Below the pieces are notes generated by a model. The model was not told where the DNA came from, did no database searches, and saw only the letters and a list, made by a program, of their open reading frames with translations. From positions 1,054,001-1,118,000 of the forward strand of contig NZ_CP080378.1 in assembly GCF_019443445.1 (NCBI RefSeq): a stretch of 64,000 nt of DNA. The letters run 5' to 3'. The DNA comes from Massilia sp. PAMC28688 (GTDB taxonomy: Bacteria; Pseudomonadota; Gammaproteobacteria; Burkholderiales; Burkholderiaceae_D). Position 1 is the first letter of the stretch; the number at the start of each line of letters is the position of its first letter. Positions 22,530 through 30,565 of the stretch are shown here, piece by piece. A program made the translations under genes and the position numbers.

Positions 22530-25500
22530 ATGATCACTACCGCCGTCCCATCCCCGATTGACAGTCAGCTGCGCGACATCCTGCGGCGCCGCATCATGAT
22601 CCTGGATGGCGCGATGGGCACCATCATCCAGCAGTACAAGCTCGATGAAACGGCCTATCGGGGCGGTCCCGGCGGCCGCTTCATTGATTTTGCCGCGCCC
22701 GCGGCCAGCGGCGCGCGCGAGCTCTTCGTCAAGGGCAACAATGAACTGCTCACCCTGACCCAGCCGCACATCATTCAGGAAATCCACGAGCGCTACCTGG
22801 CCGCCGGCGCCGACCTGATTGAGACCAATACCTTCGGCGCCACCGGCATTGCCCAGGACGACTATCACATGGCCCACCTGGCCTATGAGATGAACGTGGA
22901 AGCGGCGCGCCTGGCGCGCGCGGCCTGCGCCAAGTACAGCACGCCCGACAAGCCGCGCTTTGTCTGCGGCGCCCTGGGGCCGACGCCCAAGACGGCATCG
23001 ATCTCGCCGGACGTGAACGACCCGGCGGCGCGCAATGTCACCTTTGACCAGCTGGTGGCCAGCTACCACGAGCAGGTGCGCGGCCTGGTCGATGGCGGCG
23101 CCGACGTGCTGCTGGTCGAGACCATCTTCGACACCCTCAACTGCAAGGCAGCCCTGTTCGCCATTGACCAGTACTTTGACGAGCATCCCGCCCTGCCGCG
23201 CCTGCCGATCATGATTTCCGGGACCGTCACCGATGCTTCCGGCCGCATCCTCTCGGGCCAGACCGTGCCCGCCTTCTGGAACTCGGTGCGCCACGCCAAG
23301 CCGCTCACCATTGGCCTCAACTGCGCCCTGGGCGCGGCCCTGATGCGGCCATATGCCCAGGAGCTGTCGCAAATTGCCGATACCTTCGTCTGCATCTACC
23401 CGAATGCCGGCCTGCCCAACCCCATGAGCGACACCGGCTTTGACGAGCTGCCGGCCGACACCTCGGCCCTGCTGCGCGAATTTGCCGACAGCGGCTTCAT
23501 TAATATTGCCGGCGGCTGCTGCGGCACCACGCCCGACCACATCAAGGCCATTGCCGACATGCTGGCCACCACCGCCCCGCGCGCCGTGCCGGCCATTCCC
23601 GTGGCCCAGCGCCTGTCGGGCCTGGAGCCCTTCACGATTGACGAGAACTCCCTGTTCGTCAACGTGGGCGAGCGCACCAACGTCACCGGCTCCAAGGCGT
23701 TCGCGCGCATGATTCTCAATGAGCAGTACGACGAAGCGCTGTCGGTGGCGCGCCAGCAGGTAGAAAACGGCGCCCAGGTCATCGACATCAACATGGACGA
23801 GGCCATGCTCGACTCGCAGGCGGCCATGGAGCGTTTCCTCAACCTGATCGCGTCGGAACCGGACATTTCGCGCGTGCCCATCATGATCGACTCGTCCAAG
23901 TGGTCGGTGATCGAGGCAGGCCTCAAGTGCGTGCAGGGCAAGGCCATCGTCAACTCCATCTCGATGAAGGAAGGCGAGGAAGAATTCATCCGCCAGGCGC
24001 GCCTGTGCCGGCGCTACGGCGCCGCCGTCATCGTCATGGCCTTCGACGAGCAGGGCCAGGCCGACACCTTCGAGCGCAAGATTGAAATCTGCGCGCGCGC
24101 CTACAAGGTGCTGACCGAGCAGGTGGCCTTCCCGCCCGAAGACATCATCTTCGACCCCAACATTTTTGCAATCGCCACCGGCATCGAAGAGCACAACAAC
24201 TACGCAGTGGACTTCATCAATGCCACGCGCTGGATCAAGGACAACCTGCCGCACGCGAAGATCTCGGGCGGCGTATCGAACGTGTCATTCAGCTTCCGCG
24301 GCAACGACCCGGCGCGCGAAGCGATCCACACCGTGTTCCTGTACCACGCCATCAAGGCCGGCATGACCATGGGAATCGTCAACGCCGGCATGATGGGCGT
24401 GTATGACGACATCCCGGCCGAACTGCGCGAGCGGGTGGAAGACGTGGTGCTCAACCGCCGTGCGGACGCCACCGAGCGCATGATCGACATTGCCGGCACC
24501 CTCAAGGCGGGCGGGCGGCAGGATGTGCAAAACCTGGAGTGGCGCAGCGGCACGGTGCAGCAGCGCCTGTCGCATGCGCTGGTGCACGGCATCACCCAAT
24601 GGATCGTGGAAGACACGGAAGAAGCGCGCCAGCAATTGCTGGGCAATGGCGGGCGCCCCATCCACGTGATCGAAGGCCCGCTCATGGATGGCATGAACGT
24701 GGTGGGCGACCTGTTCGGACAGGGCAAGATGTTCCTGCCGCAGGTGGTCAAATCGGCCCGGGTCATGAAGCAGGCCGTGGCGCACCTGATTCCCTACATT
24801 GAAGAAGAAAAGCTGGCCGAGGAAAAGCGCACCGGCATCGTGGCCAAACCGAAGGGCAAGATCGTCATCGCCACCGTCAAGGGCGACGTCCATGACATCG
24901 GCAAGAACATCGTCTCGGTGGTCCTGCAGTGTAATAACTTTGAAGTGGTGAACATGGGCGTGATGGTGCCGTGTTCGGAGATCCTGGCGCGCGCCAAGGT
25001 GGAAAATGCGGACATGATCGGCCTGTCGGGCCTCATTACCCCGTCGCTGGAAGAGATGGCGCACGTGGCGCGTGAAATGCAGCGCGACCCGCACTTTCGC
25101 ATGATGAAGATTCCGCTCCTGATTGGCGGTGCCACCACCAGCCGCGCCCACACGGCCGTCAAGATCGCCCACAACTATGACGGTCCTGTGGTGTATGTGC
25201 CCGACGCCTCGCGTTCGGTCTCGGTGGCGCAGTCGCTGCTCACGCCCGAAAGCCGCGACCAGTACATCGACGACATTGCCCAGGATTACGTGCGCATTCG
25301 CGAGCAGCATGCCAGCAAGAAGGCGCTGCCGATTCTGCCGCTGGCCGCCGCGCGCGCCAACAAGATGAAGCTGGCATTCGACCCGGTGCGGCCCAAGTTC
25401 ATTGGCCGCCGCGAATTTCGGAACGTGGACCTGGCCACCATTGCGCGCTACATCGACTGGGGTCCGTTCTTCCAGACCTGGGACCTGGCCGGTCCCTTCC

Positions 25501-26306
25501 CTGCCATCCTGAAAGACGAGGTGGTGGGGGACGCTGCCAGCCGCGTGTTCGAAGAAGGCCAGGCCCTGCTCAAGCGCATCATCGAAGGGCGCTGGCTGAC
25601 CGCCAACGGCGTCATCGCCCTGCTGCCTGCCAATAGTGTGGGCGACGACGATATCGAAATCTATACCGACGAGACGCGCAGCAGCGTCGCCTTTACCTAC
25701 TACGGCCTGCGCCAGCAGGGCGTCAAGCCGGTGGTCGATGGCGTGCAGCGGCCCAACCAGTGCCTGGCCGATTTCATCGCGCCCAAGACGTCGGGCGTGA
25801 AGGATTACATCGGCATGTTCGCCGTCACCGCCGGCCTGGGCATAGAAAAATACGAGAAGCGCTTCGAGGACGCACATGACGACTACTCGTCCATCATGCT
25901 CAAGTCGCTGGCCGACCGCCTGGCCGAAGCGTTTGCCGAATACCTGCACGAGCGCGTGCGAACCGACCTGTGGGGTTACGCACCGGACGAAAACCTCAGC
26001 AACGACGACATGATCGCCGAGCGCTACCAGGGCATCCGTCCCGCCCCCGGCTATCCGGCCTGTCCCGAGCATACGGTGAAAGCCGACATGTTCAAGACCC
26101 TGCAGGCCGACGAGGTCGGCATGGCGCTGACGGAATCGTATGCCATGTTCCCCGGCGCGGCCGTGTCCGGCTTCTATTTTGCCCACCCGGAATCGAAGTA
26201 CTTCGTGGTCGGCAAGATCGGCGACGACCAGGCGGCGGACATGGCGGCGCGGCGCGGCGTGGACAAGCAGGACGTGGAACGCTGGCTGGCGCCCAACCTG
26301 TCATGA
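22530..26306 (+). CDS. metH: Cobalamin-dependent methionine synthase, full length
   Basis: This enzyme of about 1258 residues moves the methyl group of 5-methyltetrahydrofolate to homocysteine through methylcobalamin. Domains follow the classical order: homocysteine-binding barrel (ILDGAMGT near the start, zinc cysteines in GLNCALG and GGCCGTTP), pterin-binding barrel ([13 protein letters not shown]), cobalamin cap and Rossmann domain with the ligand His788 in DVHDIGKN, and the C-terminal SAM-binding reactivation domain with [13 protein letters not shown]. The ATG at 22530 is chosen over one at 22518 because a weak GAAAGA precedes it; neither site is strong. It works downstream of metX and metW, found 34 kb away. 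Length and motifs indicate an intact enzyme. Confidence 0.95.
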   Translation: MITTAVPSPIDSQLRDILRRRIMILDGAMGTIIQQYKLDETAYRGGPGGRFIDFAAPAASGARELFVKGNNELLTLTQPHIIQEIHERYLAAGADLIETNTFGATGIAQDDYHMAHLAYEMNVEAARLARAACAKYSTPDKPRFVCGALGPTPKTASISPDVNDPAARNVTFDQLVASYHEQVRGLVDGGADVLLVETIFDTLNCKAALFAIDQYFDEHPALPRLPIMISGTVTDASGRILSGQTVPAFWNSVRHAKPLTIGLNCALGAALMRPYAQELSQIADTFVCIYPNAGLPNPMSDTGFDELPADTSALLREFADSGFINIAGGCCGTTPDHIKAIADMLATTAPRAVPAIPVAQRLSGLEPFTIDENSLFVNVGERTNVTGSKAFARMILNEQYDEALSVARQQVENGAQVIDINMDEAMLDSQAAMERFLNLIASEPDISRVPIMIDSSKWSVIEAGLKCVQGKAIVNSISMKEGEEEFIRQARLCRRYGAAVIVMAFDEQGQADTFERKIEICARAYKVLTEQVAFPPEDIIFDPNIFAIATGIEEHNNYAVDFINATRWIKDNLPHAKISGGVSNVSFSFRGNDPAREAIHTVFLYHAIKAGMTMGIVNAGMMGVYDDIPAELRERVEDVVLNRRADATERMIDIAGTLKAGGRQDVQNLEWRSGTVQQRLSHALVHGITQWIVEDTEEARQQLLGNGGRPIHVIEGPLMDGMNVVGDLFGQGKMFLPQVVKSARVMKQAVAHLIPYIEEEKLAEEKRTGIVAKPKGKIVIATVKGDVHDIGKNIVSVVLQCNNFEVVNMGVMVPCSEILARAKVENADMIGLSGLITPSLEEMAHVAREMQRDPHFRMMKIPLLIGGATTSRAHTAVKIAHNYDGPVVYVPDASRSVSVAQSLLTPESRDQYIDDIAQDYVRIREQHASKKALPILPLAAARANKMKLAFDPVRPKFIGRREFRNVDLATIARYIDWGPFFQTWDLAGPFPAILKDEVVGDAASRVFEEGQALLKRIIEGRWLTANGVIALLPANSVGDDDIEIYTDETRSSVAFTYYGLRQQGVKPVVDGVQRPNQCLADFIAPKTSGVKDYIGMFAVTAGLGIEKYEKRFEDAHDDYSSIMLKSLADRLAEAFAEYLHERVRTDLWGYAPDENLSNDDMIAERYQGIRPAPGYPACPEHTVKADMFKTLQADEVGMALTESYAMFPGAAVSGFYFAHPESKYFVVGKIGDDQAADMAARRGVDKQDVERWLAPNLS

Positions 26307-26432
26307 GCACCCGCGGCCGCTGAACTTTTTGCGCCTTTGCTGGCCTAAGCCAGTACAGGCGGCGCCCGGCGCAGCGCTGCCCTGCTGTATATGCCCGTAT
26401 TGTTCCGCGCCGGCTTACCTGCAGGAGGCATC

Positions 26433-26801
26433 ATGGCATTGCACTTCACCAAAAGGCGCTGGCAGGATCAGGTCATCCTGCTGCTGGGCCTGTGGCTATT
26501 CTTTTCCCCGTGGGCGCTCGATTACGTGCCCGGGTCGGCAATCGCGCTCAACGCGAACATCGCCGGCACCGTCATCATGCTGCTCGCGGCCTTTGACCTG
26601 TATAAAACCTATGCCTGGGCAGTCATGCTCAACCTGGCCGTCGGCGTGTGGGTGGCCGTCTCGCCCTGGGTCGATGCGCTGGCCGACCGCAGCGCCATGA
26701 TGAGCAATTGCGTGATCGTGGGCGTGGCGGTGGCCTTGCTGGCCCTGTGGGAACTGCGCAGCGACCCGGAACTGCACCGCCAGGTGGTGGGCGGCACCTG
26801 A
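26433..26801 (+). CDS. Small SPW-repeat membrane protein
   Basis: This 122-residue protein has about four transmembrane helices arranged as two similar halves, each carrying a Ser-Pro-Trp motif: FFSPWALDY near residue 28 and AVSPWVDAL near 78. This is the SPW-repeat family, whose function is unknown. The start at 26433 is supported by an excellent AGGAGG four bases upstream; the longer open frame before it has none. It is a single gene between metH and a strong terminator, on the metH strand but 126 bp after it, so it may have its own promoter. Confidence 0.82.
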   Translation: MALHFTKRRWQDQVILLLGLWLFFSPWALDYVPGSAIALNANIAGTVIMLLAAFDLYKTYAWAVMLNLAVGVWVAVSPWVDALADRSAMMSNCVIVGVAVALLALWELRSDPELHRQVVGGT

Positions 26802-26822
26802 GGCTGCACGCTTGACCAGCTT

Positions 26823-26847
26823 GCGGACCTGCGGGTCCGCTTTTTTT
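26823..26847 (+). terminator. Rho-independent terminator after the SPW protein gene
   Basis: GCGGACC (26823-26829) pairs with GGTCCGC (26834-26840) around a four-base loop, followed by seven T. It separates this gene from the convergent EAL-HDOD gene. Confidence 0.85.
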
Positions 26848-26860
26848 CCGGCGGGCGCGT

Positions 26861-28135
26861 TTAAATGGCGTAGCGCACCACGTTGTCGCTCCACTCGAAC
26901 GCGGCCATTTCCGCTTCCACCAGGTCGTCCGCGCTCAGCGCCAGGTCGCGCAGCGCGGGGGCGATATTGGTTTCCTTGTCTTCCAGCTGTTCGATGGACT
27001 CGGTCAGGTGCAGCAGTTCGCCGAAAAAGCCCGTACGGTTCAGCAAGGCGGCACTGACATCATCGCTGACGGGAATCTGCTGCAGGATGTCTTCCATCGA
27101 CATGCCAAACAGGGTATCCATCAGCGACATGATGCCCACCGTGAAAGCGACGTCGGCCACATTGCGCTGGGACGGCTGCAGGCGCTGCGCCAGCAGCTCC
27201 AGCATGCGCCCGCGGGTGGTGGCCAGCATCAGCAGCGGCGTGGTGCGCTGCCCTGCGCGCGATGGCTCGGCGTACAGCAGGATCTGCAGCCAGCGCTGCA
27301 GCTGGCGCCGGCCCAGCACCGTCACCGCCTGGTTGAGCGAATCGATGCGGTAGCGCGCCCCCACGGCGGCCGAGTTCACCAGCCGCAGCAGGTTCAGCGC
27401 CAGCGTCACATCCTTTTTCACGGCGCGCTCGATGGCGTTGTTGTCGGCGTCGGAGGTGATCAGTTTCATCATCTCGATCACGGCCAGCTGCGAGGGCGAC
27501 AGCTTGCGCCCGGAAATGACGGCCGGCTTGGCAAAATAAAAGCCCTGGAAATAATCAAAGCCGAGTGCCACACAGGCGTCGTAATCGTCGCGCGACTCCA
27601 CCTTCTCGGCCAGCAGTTTCTTGCCGGCTTGCCGGAAGGTGTGGGCCAGCTCCACCAGCTGCGGGCGCGGCATGTGGCGCAGGTCGAGCTTGACGAAGTC
27701 GATCAGCGGCAGCAGCTGCCTGACCTGGTCGGACACCTTGACCACGTCGTCGAGGGCAAAGCGGAAGCCGTGGCCCGCCAGTTCGCCAATGCGCGCCAGG
27801 ATGGCCGGCGTGACCGTCATGGTTTCCACGATTTCCAGCACCACCTTGTCGCGCGGCAGGAAGACAAAGATGTCACTCATGAGTACTTCGGCATCGACAT
27901 TGATGAAGGCCAGCGCCTCGCCAATGGCCTTGTCCAGGCCCAGCTGGGCCGCGTGGGCAATCACGGCGGCCGTGGCACTGATGTCGGTATCGATGTTGGC
28001 GTCGCCTGAGTCGGCCGTGCGAAACAGCATTTCATAGCCGAACAGGGCCTGGTTGCGGTCCAGGATCGGCTGGCGGCCGAGGAAAAAATCGCGCACATTG
28101 GCGGTCAGGGAGGGGTCGGCTGGCCTGGTGCTCAT
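26861..28135 (-). CDS. EAL-HDOD domain signalling protein (YuxH/CdgJ-like)
   Basis: This protein of 424 residues has an N-terminal EAL-like domain (about residues 10-210, starting GRQPILDRNQALFGYEMLFR) and a C-terminal HDOD domain (about 215-400, around LALNLLRLVNSAA). EAL domains hydrolyse cyclic di-GMP. Here the signature is EML rather than EAL, and loop 6, normally DDFGTG, reads DDVVKV; several other metal-site positions (LEIVE, VKLD, AEKVES) persist. Members of this family are usually inactive and act as motility or adhesion regulators. The ATG at 28135 is favoured over a GTG at 28168. No flagellar or diguanylate cyclase gene adjoins it. Confidence 0.85.
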   Translation of the reverse strand: MSTRPADPSLTANVRDFFLGRQPILDRNQALFGYEMLFRTADSGDANIDTDISATAAVIAHAAQLGLDKAIGEALAFINVDAEVLMSDIFVFLPRDKVVLEIVETMTVTPAILARIGELAGHGFRFALDDVVKVSDQVRQLLPLIDFVKLDLRHMPRPQLVELAHTFRQAGKKLLAEKVESRDDYDACVALGFDYFQGFYFAKPAVISGRKLSPSQLAVIEMMKLITSDADNNAIERAVKKDVTLALNLLRLVNSAAVGARYRIDSLNQAVTVLGRRQLQRWLQILLYAEPSRAGQRTTPLLMLATTRGRMLELLAQRLQPSQRNVADVAFTVGIMSLMDTLFGMSMEDILQQIPVSDDVSAALLNRTGFFGELLHLTESIEQLEDKETNIAPALRDLALSADDLVEAEMAAFEWSDNVVRYAI

Positions 28136-28186
28136 CTGCGTTTCCGTGGTCGGTATTGTCAATGGCACTAATGTACCTGAAACATC

Positions 28187-28951
28187 TCAGGCTGGCATCC
28201 CGTCGACAAACACTTTCAGTTCGCCCGGCGCGAAGCGGGTCCAGGTTTCATTGGCGGTGAGCGGCTCGGTCACGATGATGGCGACCCGGTCGTCGGGCGT
28301 GGTGACCTGGGAAAAATCCACGCTGACATCCTGATCGGACAGCCGCGCCGTGACAAAGGGGTATTGCCGCACCACGTAATGCAGATTGGTGGAGCAATGC
28401 ACGTAGAGCGCGGCGCCGTCCGAGAGCATCATGTTGAAGGTGCCGTGGGCGGCAATGGCGTGCGCCAGCTCGCCCAGCGCCGCCCGCAATGCGTCCAGCG
28501 GCGGCGCGCTGTCGCCAAAGCGGCGCCGCAGTTCCTGCAGGATGAAGCAGAACGCACGCTCGCTGTCGGTGGTGCCTACCGGGCGAAACGCCCCATCGAG
28601 GGCCGGCGCAAATTGCTTGAGGTCGCCATTGTGGGCGAACACCCAGTAGCGCCCCCACAGCTCGCGCACGAAGGGATGGCAGTTTTCCAGCGCCACCTGG
28701 CCCTGGGTGGCCTTGCGGATGTGGGCGATGACGTTGCGCGATTTGATCGGATACTGCTTGATCAGTTCGGCTACCGGGGAGGCAATGGCGGCCTGGTGGT
28801 CGACAAAATGGCGCACCCCGGCGCCTTCAAAAAAGGCAATCCCCCAGCCGTCGTGGTGGGTATCGGTATGGCCGCCGCGCATGGCGAAGCCGGTAAAGCT
28901 AAACACAATGTCGGTCGGGACATTGCAATTCATTCCGAGGAGTTGGCACAT
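28187..28951 (-). CDS. yafJ: Class II glutamine amidotransferase, YafJ family
   Basis: This 254-residue protein begins MCQLLGMN, where Cys2 becomes the N-terminal nucleophile after methionine removal. Motifs GGHTDTHHDGWGIAF, RKATQGQV and FAHNGDL are those of Ntn-type glutaminase domains, which release ammonia from glutamine. No synthase domain is attached, as is normal for YafJ-like proteins, and their acceptor is unknown. The start is fixed by the need for Cys2; the open frame further upstream shows no similarity. It lies upstream of the EAL-HDOD gene on the same strand, 51 bp away, and diverges from the molybdenum hydroxylase operon. Confidence 0.88.
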   Translation of the reverse strand: MCQLLGMNCNVPTDIVFSFTGFAMRGGHTDTHHDGWGIAFFEGAGVRHFVDHQAAIASPVAELIKQYPIKSRNVIAHIRKATQGQVALENCHPFVRELWGRYWVFAHNGDLKQFAPALDGAFRPVGTTDSERAFCFILQELRRRFGDSAPPLDALRAALGELAHAIAAHGTFNMMLSDGAALYVHCSTNLHYVVRQYPFVTARLSDQDVSVDFSQVTTPDDRVAIIVTEPLTANETWTRFAPGELKVFVDGMPA

Positions 28952-29105
28952 GCGATCAGCATACCACGGCCGGTTTTGCGCCCGAGTGTCGCGCCCCGTC
29001 CTCAAAACGAAAATTTCCTCGTTGCATTTTGCCGTGCGCGCGCCGGAGGCGGTTAAAGTGTGCAAGTTCGCAATATTTCAAAATAAGCTTGTCAAAGGAA
29101 GCAGC

Positions 29106-29579
29106 ATGCCACTTCACAGTATTCGTCTCCAGATCAACAAACAAAGTCACGAGATGCGGGTCGAACCGCGCCTGACTCTGCTTGAAGCCCTGCACGAGCA
29201 TGCTGAGCTGACCGGGACCAAGAAAGGCTGCGACCATGGCCAGTGCGGCGCCTGCACCGTCCACATCGATGGCAAGCGGGTCTTGAGCTGCCTGACCCTG
29301 GCCGTGCAGGCCGAAGGCAGGCAGGTGCGCACCATCGAGGGCGTCAGCGGCGACGATGGCAAGCTCCATCCCGTGCAGGCCGCGTTCGTGGCCTGCGATG
29401 CGCTGCAGTGCGGCTACTGCACGCCCGGCCAGATCATGTCGGCGATCGCCTGCATCGCCGAAGGGCACACCGGCAGCGATGACGAAGTGCGCGACTACAT
29501 GAGCGGCAACCTGTGCCGCTGCGGCGCCTATCCGAATATCGTCAAGGCCGTGCGCCAGGCGGCCAAGGACGCGCCATGA
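29106..29579 (+). CDS. Molybdenum hydroxylase small subunit with two [2Fe-2S] clusters
   Basis: This 157-residue subunit passes electrons between the molybdenum site and FAD in xanthine-oxidase family enzymes. The N-terminal plant-type ferredoxin domain carries CDHGQCGACT and a later Cys; the C-terminal helical domain carries CGYCTPGQ and CRCG. AGGAAG lies seven bases before the ATG. No signal peptide is present, unlike Escherichia coli PaoA, whose small subunit carries the Tat signal. The stop overlaps the next start by four bases (ATGA). The three genes encode the small, FAD and molybdopterin subunits in order. Confidence 0.92.
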   Translation: MPLHSIRLQINKQSHEMRVEPRLTLLEALHEHAELTGTKKGCDHGQCGACTVHIDGKRVLSCLTLAVQAEGRQVRTIEGVSGDDGKLHPVQAAFVACDALQCGYCTPGQIMSAIACIAEGHTGSDDEVRDYMSGNLCRCGAYPNIVKAVRQAAKDAP

Positions 29580-30565
29580 TCGACTTTGACTACTCCCGCG
29601 CCACGCACGAAGCCAACGCCCTGATGGAGGCCAGCCAGGCCGGCACCCGCATCCTGGCCGGCGGCACCACCCTGCTCGACCTGATGAAATGCGGGGTCGA
29701 GGCGCCGCGCCGCGTGATCGACATCGCTCGCCTGCCCGACATGGCTGGCATCGAGGTGGGCGTGGCGTCGATTCGCATCGGCGCCCTGGCCACCATGGCC
29801 CAGTGCAGTGAACACGCGGGCCTGCGCGCCGCCGCGCCGGCAGTGACGCAGGCGCTGGCGCTGGCCGCGTCGCCCCAGATCCGCAACATGGCCACGCTGG
29901 GCGGCAACCTTCTGCAGCGTACGCGCTGCAGCTACTTCCGCGATCCCCAGGCCTACAGCGCCTGCAACAAGCGCAAGCCGGGGTCGGGCTGCGCGGCCCT
30001 GGCTGGCGTGAACCGCGACCATGCCATCCTCGGCACCAGCGCCAGCTGCATTGCCGCCTATCCGGGCGACCTGGCAGTGGCGCTGATGGCCTTCGGGGCC
30101 AGGCTGCATATCGCCGGCAAGGTGGCGCGCGTGGCGGACGTCGACGGCTTCTATCGCCTTCCCAGGAACCGGCCGGACCTGGAAACCGAGCTGGCGCCGG
30201 GCGAGATCATCACCGCCATCGAGCTTCCCGTCAGCGCCGCCTTGCGCCGCTCGCACTATCTCAAGGTGCGCGACCGCGCTTCGTTTCAGTTCGCAGCGGC
30301 CAGCGCGGCCGTGGGGCTGGAGCTGGCCAATGACCAGACCGTGCGCGCGGTGCGGGTGGCGCTGGGCGGCGTGGCCACCCGGCCATGGCGCGCCATGCCG
30401 GTGGAGGAAGCCTTAACTGGCAAGCTGTTTACGGAAGCGAACGTGCGCGCCGCCGCCGAACGCGCGGTCGATGGCGCCAGGGCGCATGCCCACAACCGCT
30501 ACAAGCTCGCGCTCACGCCCAGGGTGGTGGCCCGGGCCCTGATGGAAGCGGGAGGACTGGCATGA
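29576..30565 (+). CDS. Molybdenum hydroxylase FAD-binding subunit with extra cysteines (PaoB-like)
   Basis: This 329-residue subunit has the FAD-binding motifs of the CoxM/PaoB family: ILAGGTTLLDLMK near residues 26-38 and ATLGGNLLQRTRC near 106-118. A loop holds four cysteines at 118, 130, 139 and 158 (RTRCSYFRD, SACNKRKPGSGC, TSASC). In E. coli PaoB a corresponding loop binds an additional [4Fe-4S] cluster, so one is expected here too. The start at 29576 overlaps the small-subunit stop, and the stop overlaps the large-subunit start. FAD would hand electrons to an acceptor that may be oxygen or a periplasmic carrier. Confidence 0.9.
   Translation: MIDFDYSRATHEANALMEASQAGTRILAGGTTLLDLMKCGVEAPRRVIDIARLPDMAGIEVGVASIRIGALATMAQCSEHAGLRAAAPAVTQALALAASPQIRNMATLGGNLLQRTRCSYFRDPQAYSACNKRKPGSGCAALAGVNRDHAILGTSASCIAAYPGDLAVALMAFGARLHIAGKVARVADVDGFYRLPRNRPDLETELAPGEIITAIELPVSAALRRSHYLKVRDRASFQFAAASAAVGLELANDQTVRAVRVALGGVATRPWRAMPVEEALTGKLFTEANVRAAAERAVDGARAHAHNRYKLALTPRVVARALMEAGGLA

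Noticed and set aside
22316..22561. Short plus-strand frame before metH
   Set aside because: It covers an AT-rich promoter region and overlaps the metH start out of frame, with no family similarity.
24285..26186. Minus-strand frame of 633 codons inside metH
   Set aside because: metH is intact across this interval with all motifs, so this is an antisense shadow.
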